Shown: one piece after another, positions 56,690 to 64,000 of the stretch | Position numbering within the stretch: position 1 is the stretch's first letter | Layout of the letters: every line of letters starts with the position of its first letter | Source of the DNA: Novilysobacter antarcticus | GTDB lineage: Bacteria > Pseudomonadota > Gammaproteobacteria > Xanthomonadales > Xanthomonadaceae | Direction of reading: 5' to 3' | Assembly (NCBI RefSeq): GCF_019802285.1 | Contig: NZ_JAIEUJ010000002.1 | Span: 496,001-560,000 of the forward strand | DNA length: 64,000 nucleotides | Made by a program: the position numbers and the translations under genes | The notes under the pieces: generated by a model | Seen by the model: only the letters and a program-made list of their open reading frames with translations | Told to the model about the DNA's origin: nothing | The model's database searches: none

Positions 56690-58815
56690 AGCAGCACCCC
56701 TGTCTCTCGCGCCGCAGCCGGCTCTGTCCCAGCTTCGCCAAGCTGGCTGTCGCGGAAAAACGCCTGCACATCGGCGATGTGCCGCGTGCGCGGCAATGGC
56801 GGCAGGGAATCGAGAAACACCTTGCCGTAGCTTTTCGCCACCAGTCGCGGGTCACACAGGACCAGTACACCGCGATCGGTTTCGCTGCGGATCAGGCGCC
56901 CGGCACCCTGCTTGAGCGCGATCACCGCCTGCGGCAATTGCTCGTCGCGGAACGGGTTGCCGCCGGCGCGGCGGATCGCCTCCAGCCGGGCCTCGAACAC
57001 CGGATCATCCGGCGCGCCGAAGGGCAGCTTGTCGATGACCACCACGCTGAGCGTATCCCCGGCGACATCAACGCCCTCGCGGAAGCTGGCCGCACCGAGC
57101 AACACGCCGTTGCCGGAGGCACGGAAGCGCTCCAGCAAAGTGGAACGCGGCGCTTCGCCCTGGACGAACAGCGGCCATGGCCCGTCGCGCAGGAGCCCCG
57201 CCACCTCGCGCAGCGCACGATGCGAGGCAAACAGCACGAAGGCACGCCCGCCGGAGGCTTCCAGCACGGGCCGTATCGCCGACACTATGGATTCGGTGTA
57301 GTGCCGGGCCGACGGTTCAGGCAAGCCCGGCGGCAGGTAGCACAGCGCCTGCTGCGCCCAGTCGAAGGGGCTGGGAGCGAGAAGCGTTGTCGGTTCGCGC
57401 AGGCCGAGCTTGATGGCGTAATGCTCGAAGCGTCCGCCGATCGCCAGCGTCGCGGAGGTGAAAACCCACGCCGCATGCGAGCGTGCGCGGTGCTGGGCCA
57501 GCGGACCAGCCACGTCCAGCGGCGTCCGGCTGAGGCGGAAGCCGCGTGCGGTCAGCTCGTACCACAGCACGCTGGGAGCATTATCGGCAGTCAACGGGGC
57601 CCGGTCGTCGGCATCGGCAGGAACGACACCGTCCTCGCCTTGATTCGCGGGCGGCCCTGGGTTCGCCTCCTCGAAGGGGTCGCTGTCCGCATCCGGCACG
57701 GGGTGCGGATCGCTCGCCGCATCGGTCCCGTCGCGCCAGCGCAACAGCCGCATCTCGAACTCGCGCGCGCGCGCCGTGCAGCTGTCAAAACCCGGTGCGG
57801 CTTCACGCAACGGCAGCAGCGCCGCGTGCAAAGCGCGCAGCGACTCCAGCAAGGCATCGAGACCGGCCTCGGCGACCGGATCTTCGGCGGCACGAAGGCG
57901 GGTACCGCGCACCGGCAAATCATCCATGGCCGCACGCAGGCCGCGGACCGCCTGTTCCAGCGCACGCGCCGGCTCCTGCAGCACCGCCAAGGCAGCGGGA
58001 ACCTGCTTGCATTCGGCCAATGCGTCACGGGCCAGCTCGACCAGCGGGCGTGCACTGAGCGCGTCACCGAAAAACTGGGCGGCCAGCTCGGGCAACTGGT
58101 GGGCCTCATCGACTACGAACGCCTGGGCGCCGGGCAGGATCTCGCCGAAGCCCTCCTGTTTCAGCGCCAGATCAGCCAGCAGCAAGTGGTGGTTGACCAC
58201 CACCAGATCCGCCGCCTGCGCACGCTGGCGCGCCTGGACGACGAAGCATTCGGAGAAAAACGGGCACTCGCTGCCCAGGCAGTTGTCGGCGGTCGAGGTG
58301 ACCTGCGGCACCAGCGGGGAGTCATCGGGCAGGGTTTCCAGCTCGGCCAGATCGCCCATCCGGGTCCGCCCGGCCCAGGCGACGATGCGCTGGAACTGCG
58401 CGGCGGTCTCACGGTTCGCGAACCGGCCTTCGCCCTTGGCCAGCTCCAGCCGGTAATGGCACAGGTAGTTGGAGCGCCCTTTCAGCAGCGCGGTTTTCAG
58501 ACCGATCCCCAGCGCCTCGCGCACGCGCGGCAGATCCCGGTGATAGAGCTGGTCCTGCAGCGCGCGCGTGCCGGTGGAGACGATGGTCTTCTGCCCCGAC
58601 AGGATTGCCGGCACCAGGTAGGCGAAGGTCTTGCCGGTGCCGGTGCCCGCCTCCGCCAACAGCACGCCACGGGTGTCGAACGCGTGCGCAATCGCGGTGG
58701 CGAGGTCCTGTTGCGCCTCACGCGGGACGAATGCGGGGATGTTGCCGGCCAGGTCTCCACCTTCGCTGAGCGCGGCGCGGGCGGCCTGGGCCAGGCGGCT
58801 GGAGGCGACGCTCAT
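56686..58815 (-). CDS. yoaA: DinG/YoaA-type ATP-dependent DNA helicase (XPD-like, Fe-S)
   Basis: A 709-residue superfamily 2 helicase. Walker A is A-E-A-G-T-G-T-G-K-T (54-63) and the DEAH box is at 236-239. Four cysteines that fit the Fe-S cluster of XPD-like helicases are Cys119, Cys179, Cys184 and Cys190. The C-terminal half has the S-F-R-E-G-V-D and Q-G-A-G-R-L-I-R-S motifs (V and VI). YoaA acts with the HolC clamp-loader subunit in replication repair. The start M-S-V-A-S-S at 58815 lies one base after the lipoprotein stop; open frame upstream to 59199 shadows that gene. Confidence 0.92.
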   Translation of the reverse strand: MSVASSRLAQAARAALSEGGDLAGNIPAFVPREAQQDLATAIAHAFDTRGVLLAEAGTGTGKTFAYLVPAILSGQKTIVSTGTRALQDQLYHRDLPRVREALGIGLKTALLKGRSNYLCHYRLELAKGEGRFANRETAAQFQRIVAWAGRTRMGDLAELETLPDDSPLVPQVTSTADNCLGSECPFFSECFVVQARQRAQAADLVVVNHHLLLADLALKQEGFGEILPGAQAFVVDEAHQLPELAAQFFGDALSARPLVELARDALAECKQVPAALAVLQEPARALEQAVRGLRAAMDDLPVRGTRLRAAEDPVAEAGLDALLESLRALHAALLPLREAAPGFDSCTARAREFEMRLLRWRDGTDAASDPHPVPDADSDPFEEANPGPPANQGEDGVVPADADDRAPLTADNAPSVLWYELTARGFRLSRTPLDVAGPLAQHRARSHAAWVFTSATLAIGGRFEHYAIKLGLREPTTLLAPSPFDWAQQALCYLPPGLPEPSARHYTESIVSAIRPVLEASGGRAFVLFASHRALREVAGLLRDGPWPLFVQGEAPRSTLLERFRASGNGVLLGAASFREGVDVAGDTLSVVVIDKLPFGAPDDPVFEARLEAIRRAGGNPFRDEQLPQAVIALKQGAGRLIRSETDRGVLVLCDPRLVAKSYGKVFLDSLPPLPRTRHIADVQAFFRDSQLGEAGTEPAAARETGVLL

Positions 58816-58816
58816 T

Positions 58817-59338
58817 TCAATACCTTGGCGGTGCGGCAACGGTGCATGCATCCAGGCTGGCCTTGGCAGTGGCCAGCGCATCGCCATCGGCGCCGCGCGC
58901 CTGGAGGACCTGGACCACGGTTTCCCAGTGGCGCCGGCAATGCGGGCCTGCCTGGGCGCCTGCGGCGGCGGCGCGACGTGCCATTCGCTCCGCGGTGGCC
59001 AGGTCACGCTGCAGGATCGCGTTCTCGGCACGGGACTGCAGCAGTTCGGCGTCGTCGGGGTGGGATTCCAGCGCGCGGTCCAGCTGCTGACCCGTTTCCA
59101 GCAAGCGTTCCGGCGCGCGCACGTCACCGAGATCCTCCTTGACGCCGGCGATCCGGCCGTCCGTGAGTGGACGCACCACCAGTTCACGGCTGTCGGCAAC
59201 GCCGGCCTGGTCGATGGCAGCCATCATCGCCGCCGGATCGAAGGCTGCGGCGACCGGAAGCGGGTCGGGCGGCGCCGAAGCGCACGCGGACAGCATCAAC
59301 ACGAGCGCCATCGCGGCGGCTGATCCAGAACGGGTCAT
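58817..59338 (-). CDS. TPR-like lipoprotein next to mrcB (LpoP candidate)
   Basis: A 173-residue lipoprotein. The signal M-A-L-V-L-M-L-S-A-C gives a lipobox with Cys19. Residues about 80-150 look like a TPR pair (L-D-R-A-L-E-S-H-P-D-D-A-E-L-L and the following A-T-A-E-R-M-A-R-R). Its ATG overlaps the mrcB stop by four bases. In P. aeruginosa the TPR lipoprotein LpoP, encoded beside the PBP1b gene, activates that synthase, so this is a good LpoP candidate. Sequence similarity to LpoP itself could not be tested. Confidence 0.75.
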   Translation of the reverse strand: MTRSGSAAAMALVLMLSACASAPPDPLPVAAAFDPAAMMAAIDQAGVADSRELVVRPLTDGRIAGVKEDLGDVRAPERLLETGQQLDRALESHPDDAELLQSRAENAILQRDLATAERMARRAAAAGAQAGPHCRRHWETVVQVLQARGADGDALATAKASLDACTVAAPPRY

Positions 59339-61767
59339 GGGGATTCCTGTGGCTGCGCACTGGTGTTTTGCGAGTCGTTGCGTCGGTCACGACCGAAGCC
59401 GAACCACTCCCGCCATCCACCGCGGTTACCCGATTCGTCATCGGGAGCTGGCGCTCCAACCGGGAGTTCCGGTTCTGGCGGCCGGCAGGGCATGTACGCG
59501 GGCGCGTAACCATCTGCGAAGGCGAAGCGGGTGGCGCCGGGGCAACTGGCATCGCTCACATTGCTGCCGCTGACCCACTGCCAGTCGATGCCTTCATCGC
59601 CCACTTTGAGCGGCGCACTGGGCAGGAGCTTGAACAAGTTGGACCACACCCGCATGCCGCCGGTGGCACCAAACAAGCCTGTGGCCTCGTTCTGGTCGTT
59701 GCCGACCCAGACCACTGCGAGGTGATCGCCGGTGTAGCCGGCGAACCAGCTGTCGCGGCCGTCGTTGCTGGTGCCCGTCTTGCCCGCGGCATTGAGGTGG
59801 CCCAGGCCGTCCGCCACCAGTTGCCGACCGGTGCCAGCGGTGATCGCCTTCTGCAATGCGATGGTGACCAGCCGGGCGAAGACCATGTCCCCTTCCTGGG
59901 CGGCGTCGGGACGATCGTCATAGCGGTTGAGCGCCTTCCCTTCGGTGTCCAGTACGCCGCGTACCGAGTGCAAGGGCTGGATCTCGCCGCCCGACGCCAG
60001 GAACTGGTAGAGCTGGGCCATCGCGTAAGGGCTCTGGTCAAGGGAGCCAAGGATCAATGCCGGATTCGGCTCGGCGGTAATGCCGGCAAGCGTGTGCACC
60101 AGTTCGGCGATGCGTGCCGGAGCGACCTGCATGCCGACGCGGACGGTCGCCTGGTTGTAGGAACGCGCAAGCGCATCGATCAGGCGCACGGTGCCGTGGC
60201 TGCGGCCATCCGAGTTGCCCGGAGTCCAACGCTTCCCGTTGCCCAGGGTCACGGTGACCGGTGAGTCGTCGACCCAGCTGGCCAGCGACCATTGCTGCGG
60301 ACTGGCCAGGGCCAGCAGATAGACAAACGGCTTGATCAACGAACCGACCGGACGCTGGGCTTCGATCGCCCGGTTGAAGCCGGGCTGTGCGGGGGTACCG
60401 CTGCCAACCACCGCAATCACGTCGCCGTGCTCGACATCCGTCACTACCACGCCGGCCTGCAACGCCGGTCGATTCTTCGCCTCCAGGCCTTTCAGGGTCT
60501 TGATCACCGCACCTTCGGCGTACGCCTGCGCGGACGGCGCCATCGCGGTCATCACGCTCAGGCCTGCGCCGGCAAGCGACTCGGAGGAATAGTCACGGGC
60601 GAGCTGGCGCCTGACCAGATCGACGTAGGCGGGGAACCGGTTGGCCGAGGTGCGGCCTGGATCGGTGCTGATCCCCAGCGGCGCCTCGCGGGCGCGCTCG
60701 TGTTCGGCGGCATCGATCAGGGTTGATTCCAGCATCTTGTCGAGGACGAAATTGCGCCGCTCGGTCGCCCGCTCCGGGTTGCGCCGCGGGTCGTAGTACG
60801 ACGGTCCGCGCACGATCCCGATCAGCAGCGCGATCTGCTCGGTATTGAGGTCGGCCAGGTCGCGGCCAAACCAGAACTCCGACGCGGCTGCCATGCCGTG
60901 GATGGCCTGGGCGCCGCGCTGCCCCATGTAGACCTGGTTGAAGTAGGCCTCCAGGATCAACCGCTTGTCGTAGCGCGCCTCCATCAGCAGCGCGTAGATG
61001 ATCTCGTTGAACTTGCGGGCATAGGTCTGTTCGCGGCCGATGCCGAGCAGGCCGCTCCGGGCCAACTGCTGGGTGAGCGTGCTCGCGCCCTGGCGCGCTT
61101 CACCCGAGCGCATGTTGATCCACGCGGCGCGAATGATGCCTGACAGGTCGATGCCGTGGTGGCTGGCGAAGTCGCGATCCTCCACCGCCTGCAGGCCGGT
61201 GACCAGCAACTCGGGCACCTCGTCCAACTGCACCAGCCGGCGCTCTTCCTGCTTCTGCCCGTACAGCGTGGCAATGCGGGCGGGATCCAGACGCAGCCGG
61301 GGCGGCGCGTCCTTGCCGCCGGTGGCCTCCAGCTTCGCCACCCGTCCGCGGCCCAGGGTGAGCTGGGCCATCCGCGGGGCGACCGGCCCGTCGACGTCGT
61401 TGAAGCCGCGACTGGAAATTTTCCACTCCGCGTCATCCCGCAAGTAGGTGCCCGGGCGCACGCCATCGCCGGCGTGATAGCCCGAGGCGCGGAGTTCGAC
61501 TTCCAGCGTGTCGGCATCCATCGCCACGCCCGGGGCCAGTTCCAGCGGGCGGCCATACACGCGGGTCGGCAATTGCCAGCGCAACTGGTCAAAGCGCTGC
61601 CCGACCTCGTGATTGAGGTAGAGCGAATAGGGAATCAGGAAGCCCAGGCCAAGGCCAATGGTGGCCAGGACCGCCGTCGACAGCAGGCGCGGCCAGCGCG
61701 GCCCGGGCAAATCACCCTGTTCAACATCGTCTTCGTCGTAATCGATTCGGGCCACGGCATGGGACAA
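59335..61767 (-). CDS. mrcB: Penicillin-binding protein 1B (bifunctional peptidoglycan synthase)
   Basis: An 810-residue inner-membrane class A PBP. A short cytoplasmic tail, one transmembrane helix (about 28-52) and a UB2H-like region come first. The glycosyltransferase domain has V-E-D-R-D-F (catalytic Glu) and G-A-S-T-L-T-Q-Q-L. The transpeptidase domain has S-L-I-K (active Ser), S-Y-N and K-T-G-T. The C-terminal tail of about 60 residues is Pro/Gly/acid-rich. The start is TTG at 61767, with GTG at 61755 also possible. It heads the mrcB-lipoprotein-helicase-tsaB run, in which all junctions overlap or nearly touch. Confidence 0.95.
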   Translation of the reverse strand: MSHAVARIDYDEDDVEQGDLPGPRWPRLLSTAVLATIGLGLGFLIPYSLYLNHEVGQRFDQLRWQLPTRVYGRPLELAPGVAMDADTLEVELRASGYHAGDGVRPGTYLRDDAEWKISSRGFNDVDGPVAPRMAQLTLGRGRVAKLEATGGKDAPPRLRLDPARIATLYGQKQEERRLVQLDEVPELLVTGLQAVEDRDFASHHGIDLSGIIRAAWINMRSGEARQGASTLTQQLARSGLLGIGREQTYARKFNEIIYALLMEARYDKRLILEAYFNQVYMGQRGAQAIHGMAAASEFWFGRDLADLNTEQIALLIGIVRGPSYYDPRRNPERATERRNFVLDKMLESTLIDAAEHERAREAPLGISTDPGRTSANRFPAYVDLVRRQLARDYSSESLAGAGLSVMTAMAPSAQAYAEGAVIKTLKGLEAKNRPALQAGVVVTDVEHGDVIAVVGSGTPAQPGFNRAIEAQRPVGSLIKPFVYLLALASPQQWSLASWVDDSPVTVTLGNGKRWTPGNSDGRSHGTVRLIDALARSYNQATVRVGMQVAPARIAELVHTLAGITAEPNPALILGSLDQSPYAMAQLYQFLASGGEIQPLHSVRGVLDTEGKALNRYDDRPDAAQEGDMVFARLVTIALQKAITAGTGRQLVADGLGHLNAAGKTGTSNDGRDSWFAGYTGDHLAVVWVGNDQNEATGLFGATGGMRVWSNLFKLLPSAPLKVGDEGIDWQWVSGSNVSDASCPGATRFAFADGYAPAYMPCRPPEPELPVGAPAPDDESGNRGGWREWFGFGRDRRNDSQNTSAQPQESP

Positions 61768-61910
61768 TGACAGGGCTGCGCCCTCACAAACCCGAGTCTA
61801 ACGCAGCCGCAGCAGGCGACCCTGCGGGTCGGCATTGGCCGATTTGATGCAGGTTCAGCGCCCAGCCGGACGATGGGTGCCGGGTGGATCCTCACAAACG
61901 GAGTTGCAAG

Positions 61911-64000
61911 ATGCCGATATCGCGGGCCGAACTGCGGTTCCTGTTCGACCGTGCCAGCGGCCTGCTCCAGCGCGGCCTGACGAGCCTGCGCACGCGGGGC
62001 GTGCGGGCATCCGTCCGCCGGGCGATCACGCAGCTAAAACCCGTAGCGCAGGCGCAAATGGCTTCCTTGTACCTGCCCGAAGCGTCCGGCGCGGCACCCA
62101 CGCGTGTCCCGTCGAGCGCCGACCCTCGCGCGAGCATCATCATCCCGGTCTTCAACCAGCTCGAGCACACCCTGGGATGCCTGCGCGCGTTGGCGGCCCA
62201 TCCGCCGCGCGCGGCGATAGAGATCATCGTTGTCGACGACGGCAGCAGCGACGGCAGCGGGACTGTTTTGCCGGCGATCGAGGGACTGCGCTACCACAGG
62301 CGCGCGGACAACCAAGGCTTCATCGCTGCCTGCAATGACGGCGCGTCGCTTGCCAGGGGCGAGTTCGTCGTATTTCTCAACAACGACACCATTCCGCAGC
62401 CCGGGTGGCTCGACCGGCTGCTGGATACCTTCGGTCGATTTCCCGACACCGGCCTGGCCGGCGCTCAGCTCGTCTATCCCGATGGCCGCCTGCAGGAAGC
62501 CGGAGGCATCGTGTTCGCCGATGGCAGTGGCTGGAACTACGGACGCTTTGAGGCCCCGGATGCGCCCCGGCACGCCTTTGTGCGCGAAGCGGACTATTGC
62601 TCCGGCGCTGCGATCGCCATCCGTCGTTCACTGTTCGCAGAACTGGGCGGTTTCGACTCACGCTACTCGCCGGCCTACTTCGAAGACACGGACCTGGCAT
62701 TTGCAGTGCGCGCTGCTGGCCTGAAAGTCCGCTACCAGCCGGCAGCGCGAGTCGTCCACCTGGAGGGCGCCACCGCGGGGACTGATGTGCGCCACGGCCC
62801 GAAGGCGTACCAGATACGCAACCAGGAGACGTTTGCGGACAAGTGGCAGGCGGCACTGACGGCGCAGCCCGCGCCCGGCACCGATGCCGATCGCGCGGCG
62901 CTCTACCGCGGCAAGCAGAATGTTCTGGTCATCGATGCCTTCAGCCCGCGTCCGGACCGCGACTCGGCGTCGCTGCGGCTGCTCAACCTGATGCTGATGC
63001 TGCGCGAAGAAGGGGCGCATGTCGTATTCCTCCCCGCCGACCGCGGCCACGCCGGCGACTACACCCGCGAGATGCAGCAGCTGGGAATCGAAGTCTGGTA
63101 CGCCCCGTTCGCGCAGCCGCTGCCCACATGGCTGCGCAAGCACGGGCCGCGCTTTGACAGCGTGCTGGTATGCCGCCATTACGTGATGCGCGAGGTGCTG
63201 CCCCTGCTGCGCCGGCATGCACCGCAGGCGCGGGTGATCCTGGACACGGTCGATCTGCACTACCTGCGCGAGCAGCGCGGTGCGGAACTGGCCAAGGACC
63301 CGGCACGGGCCCGTGCGGCGTTGCGCACCCGGCGCAGCGAGCTGGACGTAATCGCCCGCAGCGATGCCACCTTCGTGGTCAGCGAGGTCGAGCGTGACCT
63401 GTTGGCCCGGGAGTTGCCCGACAGCCGCGTCGAGGTGCTGTCCAACCTGCACCGGATGGGCGGCGAAGGCTTGCCGTATGAGCAGCGCCGCGACGTGATG
63501 TTTGTCGGTGGTTTCCGCCACCCGCCCAACGTCGATGCGGCTTGCTGGTTCGTCGAGAAAGTGTGGCCGTTGCTGCGCGCGCAGGAGCCGGCGCTGCAAT
63601 TCCATTGCATCGGCGGCGATGTACCGCCCGAGGTCCAGGCGTTGTCAGCGCAGCCGGGGGTGATCGTGCACGGCCATGTGCCGGACCTGACACCGTTGCT
63701 GGCGGGGGTGCGCTTGACGGTTGCCCCCCTGCGCTACGGCGCCGGAGTCAAGGGCAAGGTGAACCAGCCCATGGCCCATGGCCAGCCGGTGGTCGCGACC
63801 GCCTGCGCGATCGAGGGGATGCACCTGCGACACGGCGAGGACGTGCTGGTGGCCGACGATGCCGCGGGGTTCGCCGCCGCGGTACTTCGTGTCTACCGCG
63901 AGCCGGACCTGTGGCATCAGCTGGCCCGCAACGGGCGGGAGAATATCCAGCGCCATTTCTCGCTGGATGCCGGACGCGCGGTGGTCCGGCGGGTACTGCT
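61911..64000 (+). CDS. Two-domain glycosyltransferase (GT2 + GT4), C-terminus cut by window edge
   Basis: At least 696 residues, open to the window edge. The first domain (about 75-320) is a GT2 enzyme: I-I-I-P-V-F-N, V-V-D-D-G-S-S-D-G, the D-x-D-like F-L-N-N-D-T and the Y-F-E-D-T-D-L-A-F acceptor-site motif. The second (about 340 onward) is GT4-like: D-T-V-D-L-H-Y, F-V-G-G-F-R-H-P-P-N-V-D and the donor-site L-R-Y-G-A-G-V-K-G-K-V. Such fusions build surface polysaccharides by adding two sugars. ATG at 61911 has GGAG eight bases upstream. The 143 bases to mrcB contain CCTCACAAAC twice but no clear promoter. Confidence 0.88.
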   Translation, partial: MPISRAELRFLFDRASGLLQRGLTSLRTRGVRASVRRAITQLKPVAQAQMASLYLPEASGAAPTRVPSSADPRASIIIPVFNQLEHTLGCLRALAAHPPRAAIEIIVVDDGSSDGSGTVLPAIEGLRYHRRADNQGFIAACNDGASLARGEFVVFLNNDTIPQPGWLDRLLDTFGRFPDTGLAGAQLVYPDGRLQEAGGIVFADGSGWNYGRFEAPDAPRHAFVREADYCSGAAIAIRRSLFAELGGFDSRYSPAYFEDTDLAFAVRAAGLKVRYQPAARVVHLEGATAGTDVRHGPKAYQIRNQETFADKWQAALTAQPAPGTDADRAALYRGKQNVLVIDAFSPRPDRDSASLRLLNLMLMLREEGAHVVFLPADRGHAGDYTREMQQLGIEVWYAPFAQPLPTWLRKHGPRFDSVLVCRHYVMREVLPLLRRHAPQARVILDTVDLHYLREQRGAELAKDPARARAALRTRRSELDVIARSDATFVVSEVERDLLARELPDSRVEVLSNLHRMGGEGLPYEQRRDVMFVGGFRHPPNVDAACWFVEKVWPLLRAQEPALQFHCIGGDVPPEVQALSAQPGVIVHGHVPDLTPLLAGVRLTVAPLRYGAGVKGKVNQPMAHGQPVVATACAIEGMHLRHGEDVLVADDAAGFAAAVLRVYREPDLWHQLARNGRENIQRHFSLDAGRAVVRRVL

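Noticed and set aside
56488-59142. 884-codon open frame on the + strand opposite tsaB and the helicase
   Set aside because: Antisense to genes with complete catalytic motifs; no recognisable domain or ribosome site.

Overview
The window is a gene-dense, visibly GC-rich stretch of chromosome from a gammaproteobacterium, most likely a member of the Xanthomonadaceae/Lysobacteraceae (Xanthomonas, Lysobacter or Luteimonas type). The evidence is the ahpC-ahpF-oxyR block, the proline iminopeptidase, the lptD-surA-pdxA-rsmA-apaG-apaH operon facing folA-thyA-lgt, and the pilGHIJ-chpA cluster flanked by gshB and a tonB3-like gene. I see no rRNA, tRNA, CRISPR array, insertion sequence or prophage. About 55 protein genes fill almost all of the sequence, and many neighbours overlap by 4 bases (ATGA or GTGA).

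Layout: 1-6.2 kb holds a partial DUF1631 gene, a nitroreductase/exonuclease/Nudix run, proline iminopeptidase and prmC. From 6.4 to 10 kb is a peroxide-defence block (OxyR-type site, ahpC, ahpF, oxyR). From 10 to 19.4 kb are DUF2007, glnS, a nucleoside deaminase, rlmM, an EF-hand Ala-rich exported protein, two ubiquinone hydroxylases (ubiH and a ubiI/F-like gene), a DUF6580 membrane protein with a cobalamin adenosyltransferase, and a histone-deacetylase-like gene. From 19.5 to 28.7 kb are the outer-membrane/ribosome operon and the folate/thymidylate/lipoprotein genes. From 28.7 to 33.5 kb are two TPM proteins, LemA, TerC, diacylglycerol kinase and an isoaspartyl peptidase. From 33.5 to 39.1 kb is a MacAB-type efflux system with its own two-component system. 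From 39.1 to 42 kb are an N-terminally short MazG, cysQ, nudE and rsmE. From 42 to 54 kb is the type IV pilus chemosensory (Pil-Chp) cluster. From 54 to 64 kb are gshB, tonB, tsaB, a YoaA/DinG-type helicase, a lipoprotein that may activate PBP1b, mrcB, and a two-domain glycosyltransferase that leaves the window.

How the genes work together: OxyR, AhpC and AhpF form a peroxide sensing and removal unit, and a good OxyR-type operator lies before ahpC. LptD and SurA serve outer-membrane assembly. PilG, PilH, PilI, PilJ, ChpA, a ChpB-like protein and a ChpC-like protein form the twitching/cAMP chemosensory pathway. No methyltransferase (PilK) is present, and the methylesterase-like protein appears to lack the CheB active-site Ser and His, so methylation-based adaptation seems to have been lost here.

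Most of the window is ordinary core genome. The points most worth a second look are: a one-base frameshift in a G8 run that splits the sensor kinase of the efflux operon; a 483-base array of 15-base repeats in chpA; the paired loss of PilK and of ChpB catalytic residues; a TPR lipoprotein overlapping mrcB (LpoP candidate); a MazG reduced to its C-terminal domain; a Spy/CpxP-like insert in the MacA-like adaptor; and a hairpin-rich ahpC-ahpF intergenic region.
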